From contig NZ_JACCKX010000001.1 in NCBI RefSeq assembly GCF_013423955.1, positions 1,674,001-1,738,000 of the forward strand: a DNA stretch of 64,000 nucleotides. Direction: 5' to 3'. The DNA comes from Ottowia beijingensis. Lineage in GTDB: Bacteria; Pseudomonadota; Gammaproteobacteria; Burkholderiales; Burkholderiaceae_C. Positions 25,724-35,010 of this stretch are shown piece by piece. A program made the position numbers and the translations under genes. Each line of letters starts with the position of its first letter. The first letter of the stretch is position 1. The notes under the pieces were generated by a model, which saw only the letters and a list, made by a program, of their open reading frames with translations, did not search any database and was not told the origin of the DNA.

Positions 25724-27045
25724 ATGAACGCCCCGAACGTCGCCGACACCATGCACACCCTGGGCCTGCAGGCCCGCCAGGCCTCGCGCGCCATGGCCCG
25801 CGCCGGCACCGCCGCGCGCAACGCCGCGCTGCGCACGCTGGCGCGCCTGCTGCGCGAGAACGTGCCCGCGCTGCAAGCGCCCAACGAGCGCGACCTGGCC
25901 CGCGCCCGCGAGGCCGGCCTGGCCGAGCCGATGGTGGACCGCCTCAAGCTCACGCCGAAAATCATCGAGACCTGCGCCGAAGGCTGCGAGCAGCTGGCGG
26001 CCATGCCCGATGTGATCGGCGACATCGTGGGCATGAAGCAGCAGCCCAGCGGCATCCGCGTGGGCCAGATGCGCGTGCCCATCGGCGTGTTCGGCATGAT
26101 CTACGAGAGCCGGCCCAACGTGACCATCGAGGCCGCTTCATTGAGCATCAAGAGCGGCAACGCCTGCATCCTGCGCGGCGGCAGCGAGGCCATCGACTCC
26201 AACAAGGCGCTGGCCGCGCTGGTGCAGCAGGCGCTTGAAAGCGCCGGCCTGCCGCGCGAGGCGGTGCAGCTGGTGCCCACCACCGACCGCGCCGCCGTGG
26301 GCCAGCTCATCGCCATGCCCGAGTTCGTCGACGTCATCATCCGCGCGGCGGCAAGGGCCTGATCGAGCGCATCAGCGCCGAGGCCAAGGTGCCCGTGATC
26401 AAGCACCTGGACGGCAACTGCCACACCTATGTGGACGACCCGTGCGACCTCGACCTGGCCGTGAAGGTGACCGACAACGCCAAGACGCAGAAATACAGCC
26501 CCTGCAACGCCACCGAGAGCCTGCTGGTGGCGCGCGGCGTGGCGACGCAGTTCCTGCCGCGCATCGGCGCCCTCTTCGCGGCCAAGGGCGTGGAGATGCG
26601 CTGCGATGCCGAGGCCACCGACATTCTCAAGCAAAATCAGCCTCCAGCGCCCGCCAGTCAAGCGCAGACAGCTATTGATATTGAAGCATTGGTGAAGCCT
26701 GCGCAGGACGCCGACTGGTCGGAGGAATACCTGGCGCCCATCATCAGCATCAAGGTGGTGGCCGGCGTCGATGAGGCCATCGCGCACATCAACCGCTATT
26801 CCAGCCACCACACCGACGCCATCCTGACCACCGACCACGTCCACGCCCAGCGCTTTCTGCGCGAAGTCGATTCGGCCAGCGTGATGGTCAACGCCAGCAC
26901 GCGCTTTGCCGATGGCTTCGAGTATGGCCTGGGCGCCGAAATCGGCATCAGCACCGACAAGTTCCACGCCCGCGGGCCGGTGGGCATCGAGGGGCTGACT
27001 TCGCTGAAGTGGATCGTGCTGGGCGAAGGGGAAGTGCGGGGCTGA
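25724..27045 (+). CDS. proA: Gamma-glutamyl phosphate reductase, frameshifted, with repeat insertion
   Basis: ProA reduces gamma-glutamyl phosphate to the semialdehyde in proline synthesis. The first frame runs from [20 protein letters not shown] to a stop at 26362; the protein continues in another frame at [20 protein letters not shown]. One missing C near 26340 restores the PRGGKGLIE loop. The aldehyde dehydrogenase-like cysteine is in [12 protein letters not shown]; the C-terminal [18 protein letters not shown] is intact. About 20 residues ([20 protein letters not shown]) near residue 305 come from a reversed copy of the hairpin repeat (26629-26692), read in frame in a loop before [12 protein letters not shown]. 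Confidence 0.94.
26629..26692 (-). repeat. Hairpin repeat copy inside proA, in frame
   Basis: On the minus strand it reads ttcaatatcaatagctgtct, then gcgcttgactggcgggcgct, then ggaggctgattttgc, matching the family from the gatagct box through the stem to the ggaggccgattt tail. It adds about 20 codons to proA without breaking the frame. Confidence 0.8.
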
Positions 27046-27084
27046 GGACAGCACCGCGCCGGCCCGGCCGGCTTGCCCACGCCC

Positions 27085-27111
27085 AAGCCCCGTTCGATGC
27101 GGGGCTTTTTC
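27085..27111 (+). terminator. Terminator after proA
   Basis: aagccccg-ttcgatg-cggggctt followed by ttttc, 40 bases after the proA stop codon. Confidence 0.88.
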
Positions 27112-27227
27112 ATTCCCTATTGGATATAAAGAAACAATAAAAAAGTAGTTTGAGCTTTAAGGCGTGGCACACAGACTACCGCTTGCGGCCGGCACTTCGC
27201 CGGCCTTGCTGTTTCACAAGCCTCGCC

Positions 27228-28237
27228 ATGAAAACCTCGTTCCGCCTTCTTGTTTCCACCCTCGCGCTGGCCGCGGCCGGCAGCTTCAGCGCTGCCGCCA
27301 GCGCCCAGACCGCGCTGCTCAACGTCTCCTACGACGTGGCACGCGAGTTCTACAGGGACTTCAACACCGCCTTCGTCGCCCATTACAAGAAGACCACGGG
27401 CAAGGACATCAAGGTCGACCAGTCGCACGCCGGCTCCAGCGCGCAGGCGCGTGCCGTGGCCGACGGGCTGGCGGCCGATGTGGTGACCATGAACACCACC
27501 ACAGACGTCGACTTCCTGGCCGAGCGCGGCGTGGTCGCCAAGGACTGGCGCAGCAAGTTCCCCATGGCGCCTCGCCCACCACCTCGACCATGCTGTTCCT
27601 GGTGCGCCACGGCAACCCGAAGAACATCAAGGACTGGGACGACCTGATCCGCCCCGACGTGAAGGTGGTGGTGGTCAACCCCAAAACCGGCGGCAACGGC
27701 CGCATGGCCTATCTGGCGGCCTGGGGCCAGGTGCGCGCCAAGGGCGGCAGCGATGCGCAGGCGGCCGAGTTCGTGGGCAAGCTGTACAAGAACGTGCCGG
27801 CGCTGGCACGCGGCGGGCGCGATGCCACGGGCATGTTCCTGCAGCGCAACCTGGGCGACGTGCTGGTGACCTTCGAATCCGAAGTGGTGTCGGTCGAGAA
27901 CGAGTTCGGCAAGGGCAAGGTGGATGCCATCCACCCCAGCGCGAGCCTGGTCACCGAGAACCCGGTCGCCATCGTCGAGCGCACGGTGGCCAAGAAGGGC
28001 ACGGCCGCCGAGGCCAGGGCCTACCTCGACTTCCTGTACTCCGACGAAGGCCAGCAGATCGCCGCCAAGCACAACATCCGTCCGCGCAACGAAGCCATCC
28101 TGAAGTCCCACGCCAACGTGTTCAAGCCGATCAAGCTGTTCACGGTGGACCAGTACTTCGGCTCGCTGGCCGAGGCTCAGAAAGTGCACTTCAACGACGG
28201 CGGACAGTTCGACAAGCTGTACCAGCCGGGCAAGTGA
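27228..28237 (+). CDS. sbp: Sulfate-binding protein, frameshifted
   Basis: This is the periplasmic sulfate/thiosulfate-binding protein of the CysTWA importer. The ATG at 27228 gives a signal peptide (KTSFRLLVSTLALAAAGSFS to ASAQ), then the family start LLNVSYDVAREFYRDFN. The first frame ends in low-complexity sequence after RSKFPMAP; the true sequence resumes as GASPTTSTMLFLVRHGNPKN in another frame. One missing C in the cccc run near 27575 explains it. The remainder holds the GGRDATGMFLQRNLGDVLVTFESEV region and ends IRPRNEAIL...YQPGK. The joined length is about 336 residues. It leads the operon sbp-cysT-cysW-cysA. Confidence 0.93.
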
Positions 28238-28245
28238 GGTTTCTC

Positions 28246-28398
28246 ACTCCCTCTCTCGCTGGCGGGAGAGGACCGGGGTGAGGGTGACTTCACTCCCTCC
28301 CCGCTGGGGAGGGTTGGGGTGGGGCTGACGGCGTCTGAGCGACAAGAAGCGCCGCAGCCCTCACCCCAGCCCTCTCCCCAGAGGGGCGAGGGAGTAAA
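28246..28398. repeat. Cluster of 'ccctcacccc' hairpin modules
   Basis: Three modules in the space between sbp and cysT: ctctcgctggcgggagag with ggggtgaggg; ctccccgctggggagg with ttggggtgggg; and ccctcaccccagccctctcc with cagaggggcgaggg. They are tandem and partly inverted forms of module 1 of the composite repeat. Confidence 0.7.
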
Positions 28399-28445
28399 CA
28401 GCCGCCACCGCCCGCTGAACCTGCGCCAGCCGCTATTCATTTGAT

Positions 28446-29321
28446 ATGACCGCCGCCGCCCTCACCGCGCCCCCACTGCCGGCCACGCCCCGCCGCCGCG
28501 CGCGCCGCGTGCTGCCCGGTTTCAACCTCACGCTGGGCTACACGCTGCTGTACCTCAGCCTCGTCGTGCTGATCCCGCTGTCGGCGCTGGTCATCCACAC
28601 CTTGTCGATGAGCTGGGCCGACTTCTGGGCCGCCGTCAGCGCGCCGCGCGTGCTGGCCTCGTTCCGGCTCACCTTCGGCGCGTCTCTGATCGCCGCTTGC
28701 GTCAACGTGGTGGCCGGGCTGCTGGTGGCCTGGGTGCTGGTGCGCTACCAGTTCCCCGGCAAGAAGATCGCCGACGCGCTGGTCGACCTGCCCTTCGCGC
28801 TGCCCACGGCCGTGGCGGGCATCGCGCTCACCGCCATCCTGGCCGGCAACGGCTGGATCGGGCAATATCTGGAGCCGCTGGGCATCCAGCTCGCCTTCCA
28901 GCCCGCGGGCATCGTCATCGCGCTGATCTTCATCGGCCTGCCCTTCGTGGTGCGCACCGTGCAGCCGGTGCTGGAAGACACCGAGAAGGAGCTGGAAGAG
29001 GCAGCGGCCTGCCTGGGTGCCACGCGCTGGCAGACCTTCTGGCGCGTGATCTTCCCGGCCATCGCGCCGGCGCTGCTCACCGGCTTTGCCATGGCGTTCG
29101 CCCGCGCGGTGGGCGAATACGGCTCGGTCATCTTCATCGCCGGCAACATGCCCATGGTGTCGGAGATCACGCCGCTGGTCATCATCGGCAAGCTGGAGCA
29201 GTACGACTACGCCGGCGCCACCGCCGTGGCCTGCGTGATGCTGCTGATCTCCTTCATCCTGCTGCTCATCATCAACGGCCTGCAGGCCTGGGGCCGTCGC
29301 CGCTACGGGGGTGCGGGATGA
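28446..29321 (+). CDS. cysT: Sulfate ABC transporter permease CysT
   Basis: One of the two inner-membrane channels (also CysU) of the sulfate/thiosulfate importer. The 291 residues contain six predicted helices; the EAA loop that contacts CysA is visible in [25 protein letters not shown] at about residue 185-205. The N-terminus [19 protein letters not shown] is standard. The stop overlaps the cysW start (ATGA), so the two permeases are coupled. Complete. Confidence 0.95.
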   Translation: MTAAALTAPPLPATPRRRARRVLPGFNLTLGYTLLYLSLVVLIPLSALVIHTLSMSWADFWAAVSAPRVLASFRLTFGASLIAACVNVVAGLLVAWVLVRYQFPGKKIADALVDLPFALPTAVAGIALTAILAGNGWIGQYLEPLGIQLAFQPAGIVIALIFIGLPFVVRTVQPVLEDTEKELEEAAACLGATRWQTFWRVIFPAIAPALLTGFAMAFARAVGEYGSVIFIAGNMPMVSEITPLVIIGKLEQYDYAGATAVACVMLLISFILLLIINGLQAWGRRRYGGAG

Positions 29322-30195
29322 GCGCCGCCGGCATCGCGCGGCGCGTGCGCACCACCGAGTCGCCCGCCATCCGCTGGCTGCTGACGGCGCTGGCGCTGGG
29401 CTTCATGGGGCTGTTCCTGGTGCTGCCGCTGGCGGCCGTGTTCGTCGAGGCGCTCAAGGCCGGCTGGACCGCGTACTGGGCCGCGCTGAAGGAGCCCGAC
29501 GCGCTGTCCGCCATCCGCCTGACGCTGCTCACCGCCGCCATCGCCGTGCCGCTGAACCTCGTCTTCGGCGTGGCGGCGGCGTGGTGCATCGCCAAGTTCG
29601 AGTTCCGCGGCAAGGCCTTTCTGACGACACTGATCGACCTGCCGTTCTCGGTCTCGCCCGTGGTCGCCGGCCTGGTCTACGTGCTGGTGTTCGGCGCGCA
29701 GGGCTGGCTGGGCCCGTGGCTGGCCGAGCACGACATCAAGATCATCTTTGCCGTGCCGGGCATCGTGCTGGCCACGGTGTTCGTCACCTTTCCGTTCATC
29801 GCGCGCGAGCTGATTCCGCTCATGCAGGCGCAGGGCAGCGACGAGGAGCAGGCCGCCCAGGTGCTGGCGCCAGCGGCTGGCAGACCTTCTGGCACGTGAC
29901 GCTGCCCAACATCAAGTGGGGGCTGATCTACGGCGTGATTCTGTGCAACGCGCGGGCGATGGGCGAATTCGGTGCCGTCTCGGTCGTCAGCGGCCACATC
30001 CGCGGCCAGACCAACACCATGCCGCTGCACGTGGAAGTGCTCTACAACGAATACCAGGGCCAGGCCGCATTCGCGGTGGCCTCGCTGCTGGCGCTGCTGG
30101 CCATCGTCACGCTCATCGTCAAGACGGTGGTGGAGTGGCGGCACGAGCGCGAGATGAAAGCCATCGCCGAGCTGCCGCCGGAGCGGCCGGCATGA
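29318..30195 (+). CDS. cysW: Sulfate ABC transporter permease CysW, frameshifted
   Basis: The second permease of the sulfate importer. The ATG at 29318 overlaps the cysT stop. The sequence is in one frame through [23 protein letters not shown] and then moves to another for [20 protein letters not shown]; one missing G in 'ctgggcgcc' near 29868 joins the halves at the EAA loop. The C-terminal half has [20 protein letters not shown] and a final helix, ending in a basic tail. Joined length is about 292 residues, normal for CysW. Probably sequence error. Confidence 0.93.
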
Positions 30196-30215
30196 AGACC
30201 GAACAACCCAACAGC

Positions 30216-30362
30216 CGGACGCAGAGGACGCAGAGGTTTCGCAGAAGGCGCAGAAAAACAGCCAAGACTTTCTTTCGGCTGATGGCGTTGACGCCCAAAG
30301 GAAAACCAGTTTTGGCTGTTTCTTTTGCGTCCTCTGCGAAACCTCTGCGTCCTCTGCGTCCG
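30216..30362. repeat. Large inverted repeat between cysW and cysA
   Basis: The left arm (30216-30268) starts ccggacgcagaggacgcaga and the right arm (30308-30362) is its near-perfect reverse complement, about 54 bases with few mismatches around a ~40-base loop. The arms contain the direct repeat acgcagagg twice. RNA from the operon would fold into a long hairpin here, which could lower cysA expression relative to the permeases. Confidence 0.85.
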
Positions 30363-30390
30363 GTATTCGGTATCAAGAAAGCCACCCCTC

Positions 30391-31481
<1,091 letters not shown>

Positions 31482-31505
31482 GCGCCCAGCGCACAGGCCG
31501 AGCGC

Positions 31506-32654
31506 TCAATGCACAAAGCGCCCCTGCGGGTTGACCAGCGACAGATCCACCAACTGCATGCCCAAGTGCTGGCCGGGTCGGTAGCTGTTGCGCAAGCCGG
31601 AAAGCTCCAGCTGCCCCGCCTTTTCAATGCCGGTCACCAGGCTCTCGCGCGTGGGCTGCGGGCCGGCCAGCCGCAGCGCCGCCACCAGCGCCTTGGCCGT
31701 GATGTAGCCTTCCAGGCTGCCGTAGGAAAACGCTTTGCCGGGATGGCGTTGCTTGAAGTCGTCCTGGTACTCGCGGGCGATGGCCGTCTTGCGCTCCCAC
31801 GGGCTGGGCACCACTTGCGCCACCACCATGCCCTGCGCCAGCGGGCCCAGGTTGGCCGCCAGTTGGGTGGCGCCTGAGTTCACGGCGCTGAACTGCACCT
31901 TCACGCCCTGCTGGCGCGCCTGGCGGATCAGCTTTTCATACACGCCAATGCCGCCGTGGTTGAACACCAGCTGCGTGTTGGAGCTGCCAAGGCGCTGGGC
32001 CAGCGCGGCGATCTGCGCATCGCTCTCATCCGATTTGAACGGCAGATCAGCCGTCAACTGCAAGCCCAGCTGCTGGCACAGGGCCTGCACGTTCTTCAGG
32101 TGCTGCTGACCCGTATCGGAATCGGCGCGCATGAAACCCACGCGCTGAATGCCGGTCATCTTGGCGTATTCCAGCAGCACGCGGAATTCCTCCTTGTGCT
32201 CGGCCCGCACCGGGAACACCATGGGTTGGTGCGGCACGCGCAAGCTGGGTGAGCCGGCCATGGGTCCGATAAAAGGCACCTTGTGCGACACCGCCACACG
32301 CATCACGGCGGTGGAGGGGCCGCCCTCAACAGAGCCGAACAGCACGAACACCCGGTCTTTTTCCACCAGCTGGCGCGCATTCGCCTCGGCTTTGGCGGCC
32401 TGGCTGTCATCGTCCAACGTGCCCAGCGCCACCTGGCGGCCATGCACGCCGCCTTGCGCGTTGATCTTGTCCAGGTAGGTGCGCACACCGTCCATCACGG
32501 CCGCGCCGTAGGCGTTCTTGCCTCCTTGCAGCGTGATGCTCTGGCCCACCAGCACCTGCTGGGCCGTCACGCCCTCGGCGGCGTGCAACCAGCCAGCCCA
32601 GGCCAGCAGCGCGCAGGCGGCAGCAGCCCGCAGTGTGTCTTTTCTTGACGGCAT
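31506..32654 (-). CDS. ABC transporter substrate-binding protein (LivK-like)
   Basis: A 382-residue periplasmic binding protein of the branched-chain amino acid type. Signal peptide RAAAACALLAWAGWLHAAEG, then VLVGQSITLQGGKNAYGAAV and GGVHGRQVALGTLDDD. It shares the layout and ending (LDLSLVNPQGRFVH-like) with the protein at 3124-4296, so the two are paralogues. No permease is nearby. It is convergent with cysA, 24 bases apart. Substrate unknown. Confidence 0.88.
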   Translation of the reverse strand: MPSRKDTLRAAAACALLAWAGWLHAAEGVTAQQVLVGQSITLQGGKNAYGAAVMDGVRTYLDKINAQGGVHGRQVALGTLDDDSQAAKAEANARQLVEKDRVFVLFGSVEGGPSTAVMRVAVSHKVPFIGPMAGSPSLRVPHQPMVFPVRAEHKEEFRVLLEYAKMTGIQRVGFMRADSDTGQQHLKNVQALCQQLGLQLTADLPFKSDESDAQIAALAQRLGSSNTQLVFNHGGIGVYEKLIRQARQQGVKVQFSAVNSGATQLAANLGPLAQGMVVAQVVPSPWERKTAIAREYQDDFKQRHPGKAFSYGSLEGYITAKALVAALRLAGPQPTRESLVTGIEKAGQLELSGLRNSYRPGQHLGMQLVDLSLVNPQGRFVH

Positions 32655-32827
32655 GTAGTCCCTCCCTTGATAAGTTGCTTCAAATTCTAGGATGCGCCTG
32701 GTGCTTTCCGCCGTGCTTTCGACACGGTTTGGCCCTCCTGGCCATGCCGCGCTGTGCTGCCGGGCCGGACGCCTGCGGCATCCAGCTCATCACCTGCCCA
32801 TATTTCGAAAAGAAAGGATCGCACGCC

Positions 32828-33217
32828 ATGACCATCCTCGTTGCCTACGTTGCCCGCCCCGAAGGCCAGGCCGCGCTCGACAAAGGCATTGAAATCGCCA
32901 CCCGCCGCAACGAACCGCTGGTGGTGGTCAACGCCGGCCCGGGCGGCAAGGACGACACCGGCGTGGTCGACGGCTACGAGGGCGAGCGTCTGGCCGAGCG
33001 CCTGGCCAAGCTGCCGGTGCCCGCCGAGTTCAAGCACTTCGTGCGCGGCAAGAGCACGGTCGACGAGATCGAGGCGTTGGTCAACCACCTGGACGTGTCG
33101 GTGCTGGTGATCGGCCTGCGCCGCCGTACCGCCGTGGGCAAGCTGCTGCTGGGCAGCACGGCGCAGGAGATTCTGATGACGGTGTCGTGCCCCGTGCTGT
33201 GCGTGAAAGCGGCCTAG
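32828..33217 (+). CDS. Universal stress protein (UspA family)
   Basis: A 129-residue single-domain Usp protein. The start MTILVAYVARPEGQAALDKG leads to the conserved Val-Ile-Gly-Leu-Arg strand (VLVIGLRRRTAVGKLLLGST) and the ending ILMTVSCPVLCVKAA. The G-2X-G-9X-G(S/T) ATP-binding pattern is largely kept (GLRRRTAVGKLLLGST). It probably acts in the cytoplasm under stress. Preceded by an aaagga site. Complete. Confidence 0.9.
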   Translation: MTILVAYVARPEGQAALDKGIEIATRRNEPLVVVNAGPGGKDDTGVVDGYEGERLAERLAKLPVPAEFKHFVRGKSTVDEIEALVNHLDVSVLVIGLRRRTAVGKLLLGSTAQEILMTVSCPVLCVKAA

Positions 33218-33224
33218 GCCCTAT

Positions 33225-33296
33225 CCGCGAATACTCTGTTTTTGATAGCTGCTGGCGCTTGATACACAAGCGCCAGGGGCCGATTTGGCTTGAAAA
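33225..33296 (+). repeat. Hairpin repeat family copy (best-preserved)
   Basis: gaatactctgtttttgatag, then ctgctggcgcttgatacaca, then agcgccaggggccgatttgg, then cttgaaa. The stem tggcgcttg/caagcgcca is perfect. It lies between two converging genes and serves as my reference for the family. Confidence 0.85.
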
Positions 33297-34190
33297 TCAA
33301 TCGCGGGGCGGCCGCACCGGCTCGCTGCCGCCGATGAGTGGGATGGCCGCATCGGTGCGGTCGGCGCGAAACGGCACGCGCGCATCGCCTTGCGTCACCT
33401 TGCCGATCAGCTCGCGCCCGGCGATGCGGCCGTCGAACTCGCGCAGCTGGCCCTCGGCATCGGTCAGCGCGAAGCGCACGCGGTCGCCGGCCAGCAGCGG
33501 CTGGCGCAGGCTGGCGGTGAAATCGCGGAACACGGCGGCGCCGCCGACCTGCTGAAAGCGCTGATCGACCTCCAGCAAACCGCGCGCCTCGCTGCCATCG
33601 GCGAGCGGAAAGCGCAGCGCCCATTCACCGCCAAAGTTCGCCGGCACCAGCCACAAAAAGGCCGTCGCCCCGCCCGCGTTGGTGACTTCGTCGGGCCGCC
33701 AGTCGCCCATGTCGAACGAGTGCGACACCACGCGCGTGCCCGGCGTGAGCGCCAGCAGGCGATGGCGCAGGCGCAGGTTCAGGCGCGGCAGCAGGTACAG
33801 CGTGACGATGCTGGCGCGCGAGAAGTCGGATTCAAAGATGTCGGCCTTTTCGAAGCGCGCGTGCTCGGCCACGCCGGCCGCCTGCGCGCGCTGCCGCGCC
33901 AATGTCACCAGCTCGGGGTTGTATTCAATGCCCAGCCCGCGCGCGCCAGCCTTGGCGGCGGCGATGACGATCTTGCCGTCGCCCGCCCCCAGGTCGATCA
34001 CGAAGTCGCGCGGCCTGAGACCCGCCAGCCGCAGCATGCGATCGACCATGGCATCGGGTGTGGGCGCCCAGATGACGTCCTTGCCGGGCTGGCCGAAGAT
34101 GGGGGCTGGCGCCGTGTCCTGCGCTCGCGCCACGAGTGGGGCGAATGCGGCGGCCCCCAGCAAGTGCCGGCGGGAGACGGTGTGGGTCAT
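33297..34190 (-). CDS. Putatively exported SAM-methyltransferase-like protein
   Basis: The start at 34190 gives MTHTVSRRHLLGAAAFAPLV, a twin-arginine-like signal with cleavage near ARAQ. Residues ~45-130 then form a class I methyltransferase: FVIDLGAGDGKIVIAAAKAG (SAM-binding motif I), GIEYNPELVTLAR (motif II) and FEKADIFESDFS. The fold resembles the FAM173/ATPSCKMT lysine methyltransferase group. A C-terminal domain of ~120 residues (GGATAFLWLVPANFGGEWAL onward) has no domain I recognise. Export of a SAM-dependent enzyme is odd. An ORF extension to 34262 would translate the upstream repeat and is unlikely. Complete, 297 residues. Confidence 0.8.
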   Translation of the reverse strand: MTHTVSRRHLLGAAAFAPLVARAQDTAPAPIFGQPGKDVIWAPTPDAMVDRMLRLAGLRPRDFVIDLGAGDGKIVIAAAKAGARGLGIEYNPELVTLARQRAQAAGVAEHARFEKADIFESDFSRASIVTLYLLPRLNLRLRHRLLALTPGTRVVSHSFDMGDWRPDEVTNAGGATAFLWLVPANFGGEWALRFPLADGSEARGLLEVDQRFQQVGGAAVFRDFTASLRQPLLAGDRVRFALTDAEGQLREFDGRIAGRELIGKVTQGDARVPFRADRTDAAIPLIGGSEPVRPPRD

Positions 34191-34191
34191 A

Positions 34192-34250
34192 TCAAAATGA
34201 TAGCTGTTCGCGCTTGATAGACAAGCGCTGGAGGCCTGTTTCATAAAAAC
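34192..34250 (+). repeat. Hairpin repeat family copy
   Basis: atcaaaatgatagctgttcg, then cgcttgatagacaagcgctg, then gaggcctgtttcataaaaa. It lies immediately upstream of the methyltransferase-like gene on the other strand, where its transcript would form the 5' leader. Confidence 0.75.
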
Positions 34251-34267
34251 ATGACCGCCCACTTCAT

Positions 34268-34390
34268 CCCAGGCTGCGCAGCAAGCCGCTCAGAAGGCCG
34301 CGGAGCAGGCCATGCCGGAACGCCGTGGCCGGGGTCCCCCGGCCGCCAGCGTTGTCCCCCACAGGGGAAGGCGCGTCAGCGCCTCAGGGG
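34268..34390 (+). repeat. Composite intergenic repeat, copy 3 (module 2 only)
   Basis: ggctgcgcagcaagccgctc, then ggccgcggagcaggccatgc, then gcgttgtcccccacagggga. It is the same sequence as module 2 at 12754-12873. Confidence 0.7.
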
Positions 34391-34395
34391 GAGCA

Positions 34396-34919
34396 TCAGA
34401 ACGGGATGTCGTCATCCATGTCGTCAAAACCCGAGCCGGGCTTTGACGCGGCAGGCGCCGGTGCGCGCGGTGCAGGGGCAGCGCGCGGGGCGGCGCCGCG
34501 CGGCGTGGGGCGTCGTAGCCACCGCCATCACCACCACCGCCGTAGCCGCCACCGCCATCGTCCGACGGGCCGCCCATGCCCTGGCGGCTGCCCAGCATCT
34601 GCATCTGGTCGACGCGGATCTCGGTGCTGTAGCGGTCCTGGCCGGTGGCCTGGTCCTGCCACTTGCGGGTGCGGATGCTGCCTTCGACGTAAATCTGGCT
34701 GCCCTTGCGCAGGTACTGGCCGGCGATCTCGGCCAGGCGGCCGTTGAACACCAGGCGGTGCCATTCGGTGTGTTCGCGCGGCTCGCCGCTTTGCTTGTCG
34801 CGCCACTTGTCGGTGGTGGCCAGCGTCACGTTGGCCACCTGGTCGCCGCTGGGAAAGGTGCGCATCTCGGGGTCGCGCCCCAGGTTGCCGACGAGGATGA
34901 CTTTGTTGACGGAGGCCAT
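34396..34919 (-). CDS. ssb: Single-stranded DNA-binding protein, frameshifted tail
   Basis: SSB coats single-stranded DNA in replication and repair. The N-terminal OB fold is intact ([20 protein letters not shown] to [20 protein letters not shown]), then a Gly-rich linker. The tail as written goes astray after DAPRRAAPP; in the next frame the normal end [20 protein letters not shown] followed by MDDDIPF appears, with a stop at 34396. One missing base near 34495 explains it: 524 bases plus one equals 175 codons. The acidic DDDIPF tip that recruits partner proteins is therefore preserved. About 174 residues. Confidence 0.93.
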
Positions 34920-35010
34920 GGCTTGTTCCTGTGAAAGTGAAAAGGGAAACAGCGGTTGAACTGAACGAAACTGGCAATTGTGCCGCAACGCCCATGCCAG
35001 AATGCCCCGC

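Noticed and set aside
28246-28398. CRISPR array
   Set aside because: The similar modules differ in length and orientation and have no spacers; they are ordinary intergenic hairpins.
34190-34262. N-terminal extension of the methyltransferase-like protein
   Set aside because: The added residues are translated from a hairpin repeat copy, and the twin-arginine signal begins properly at 34190.
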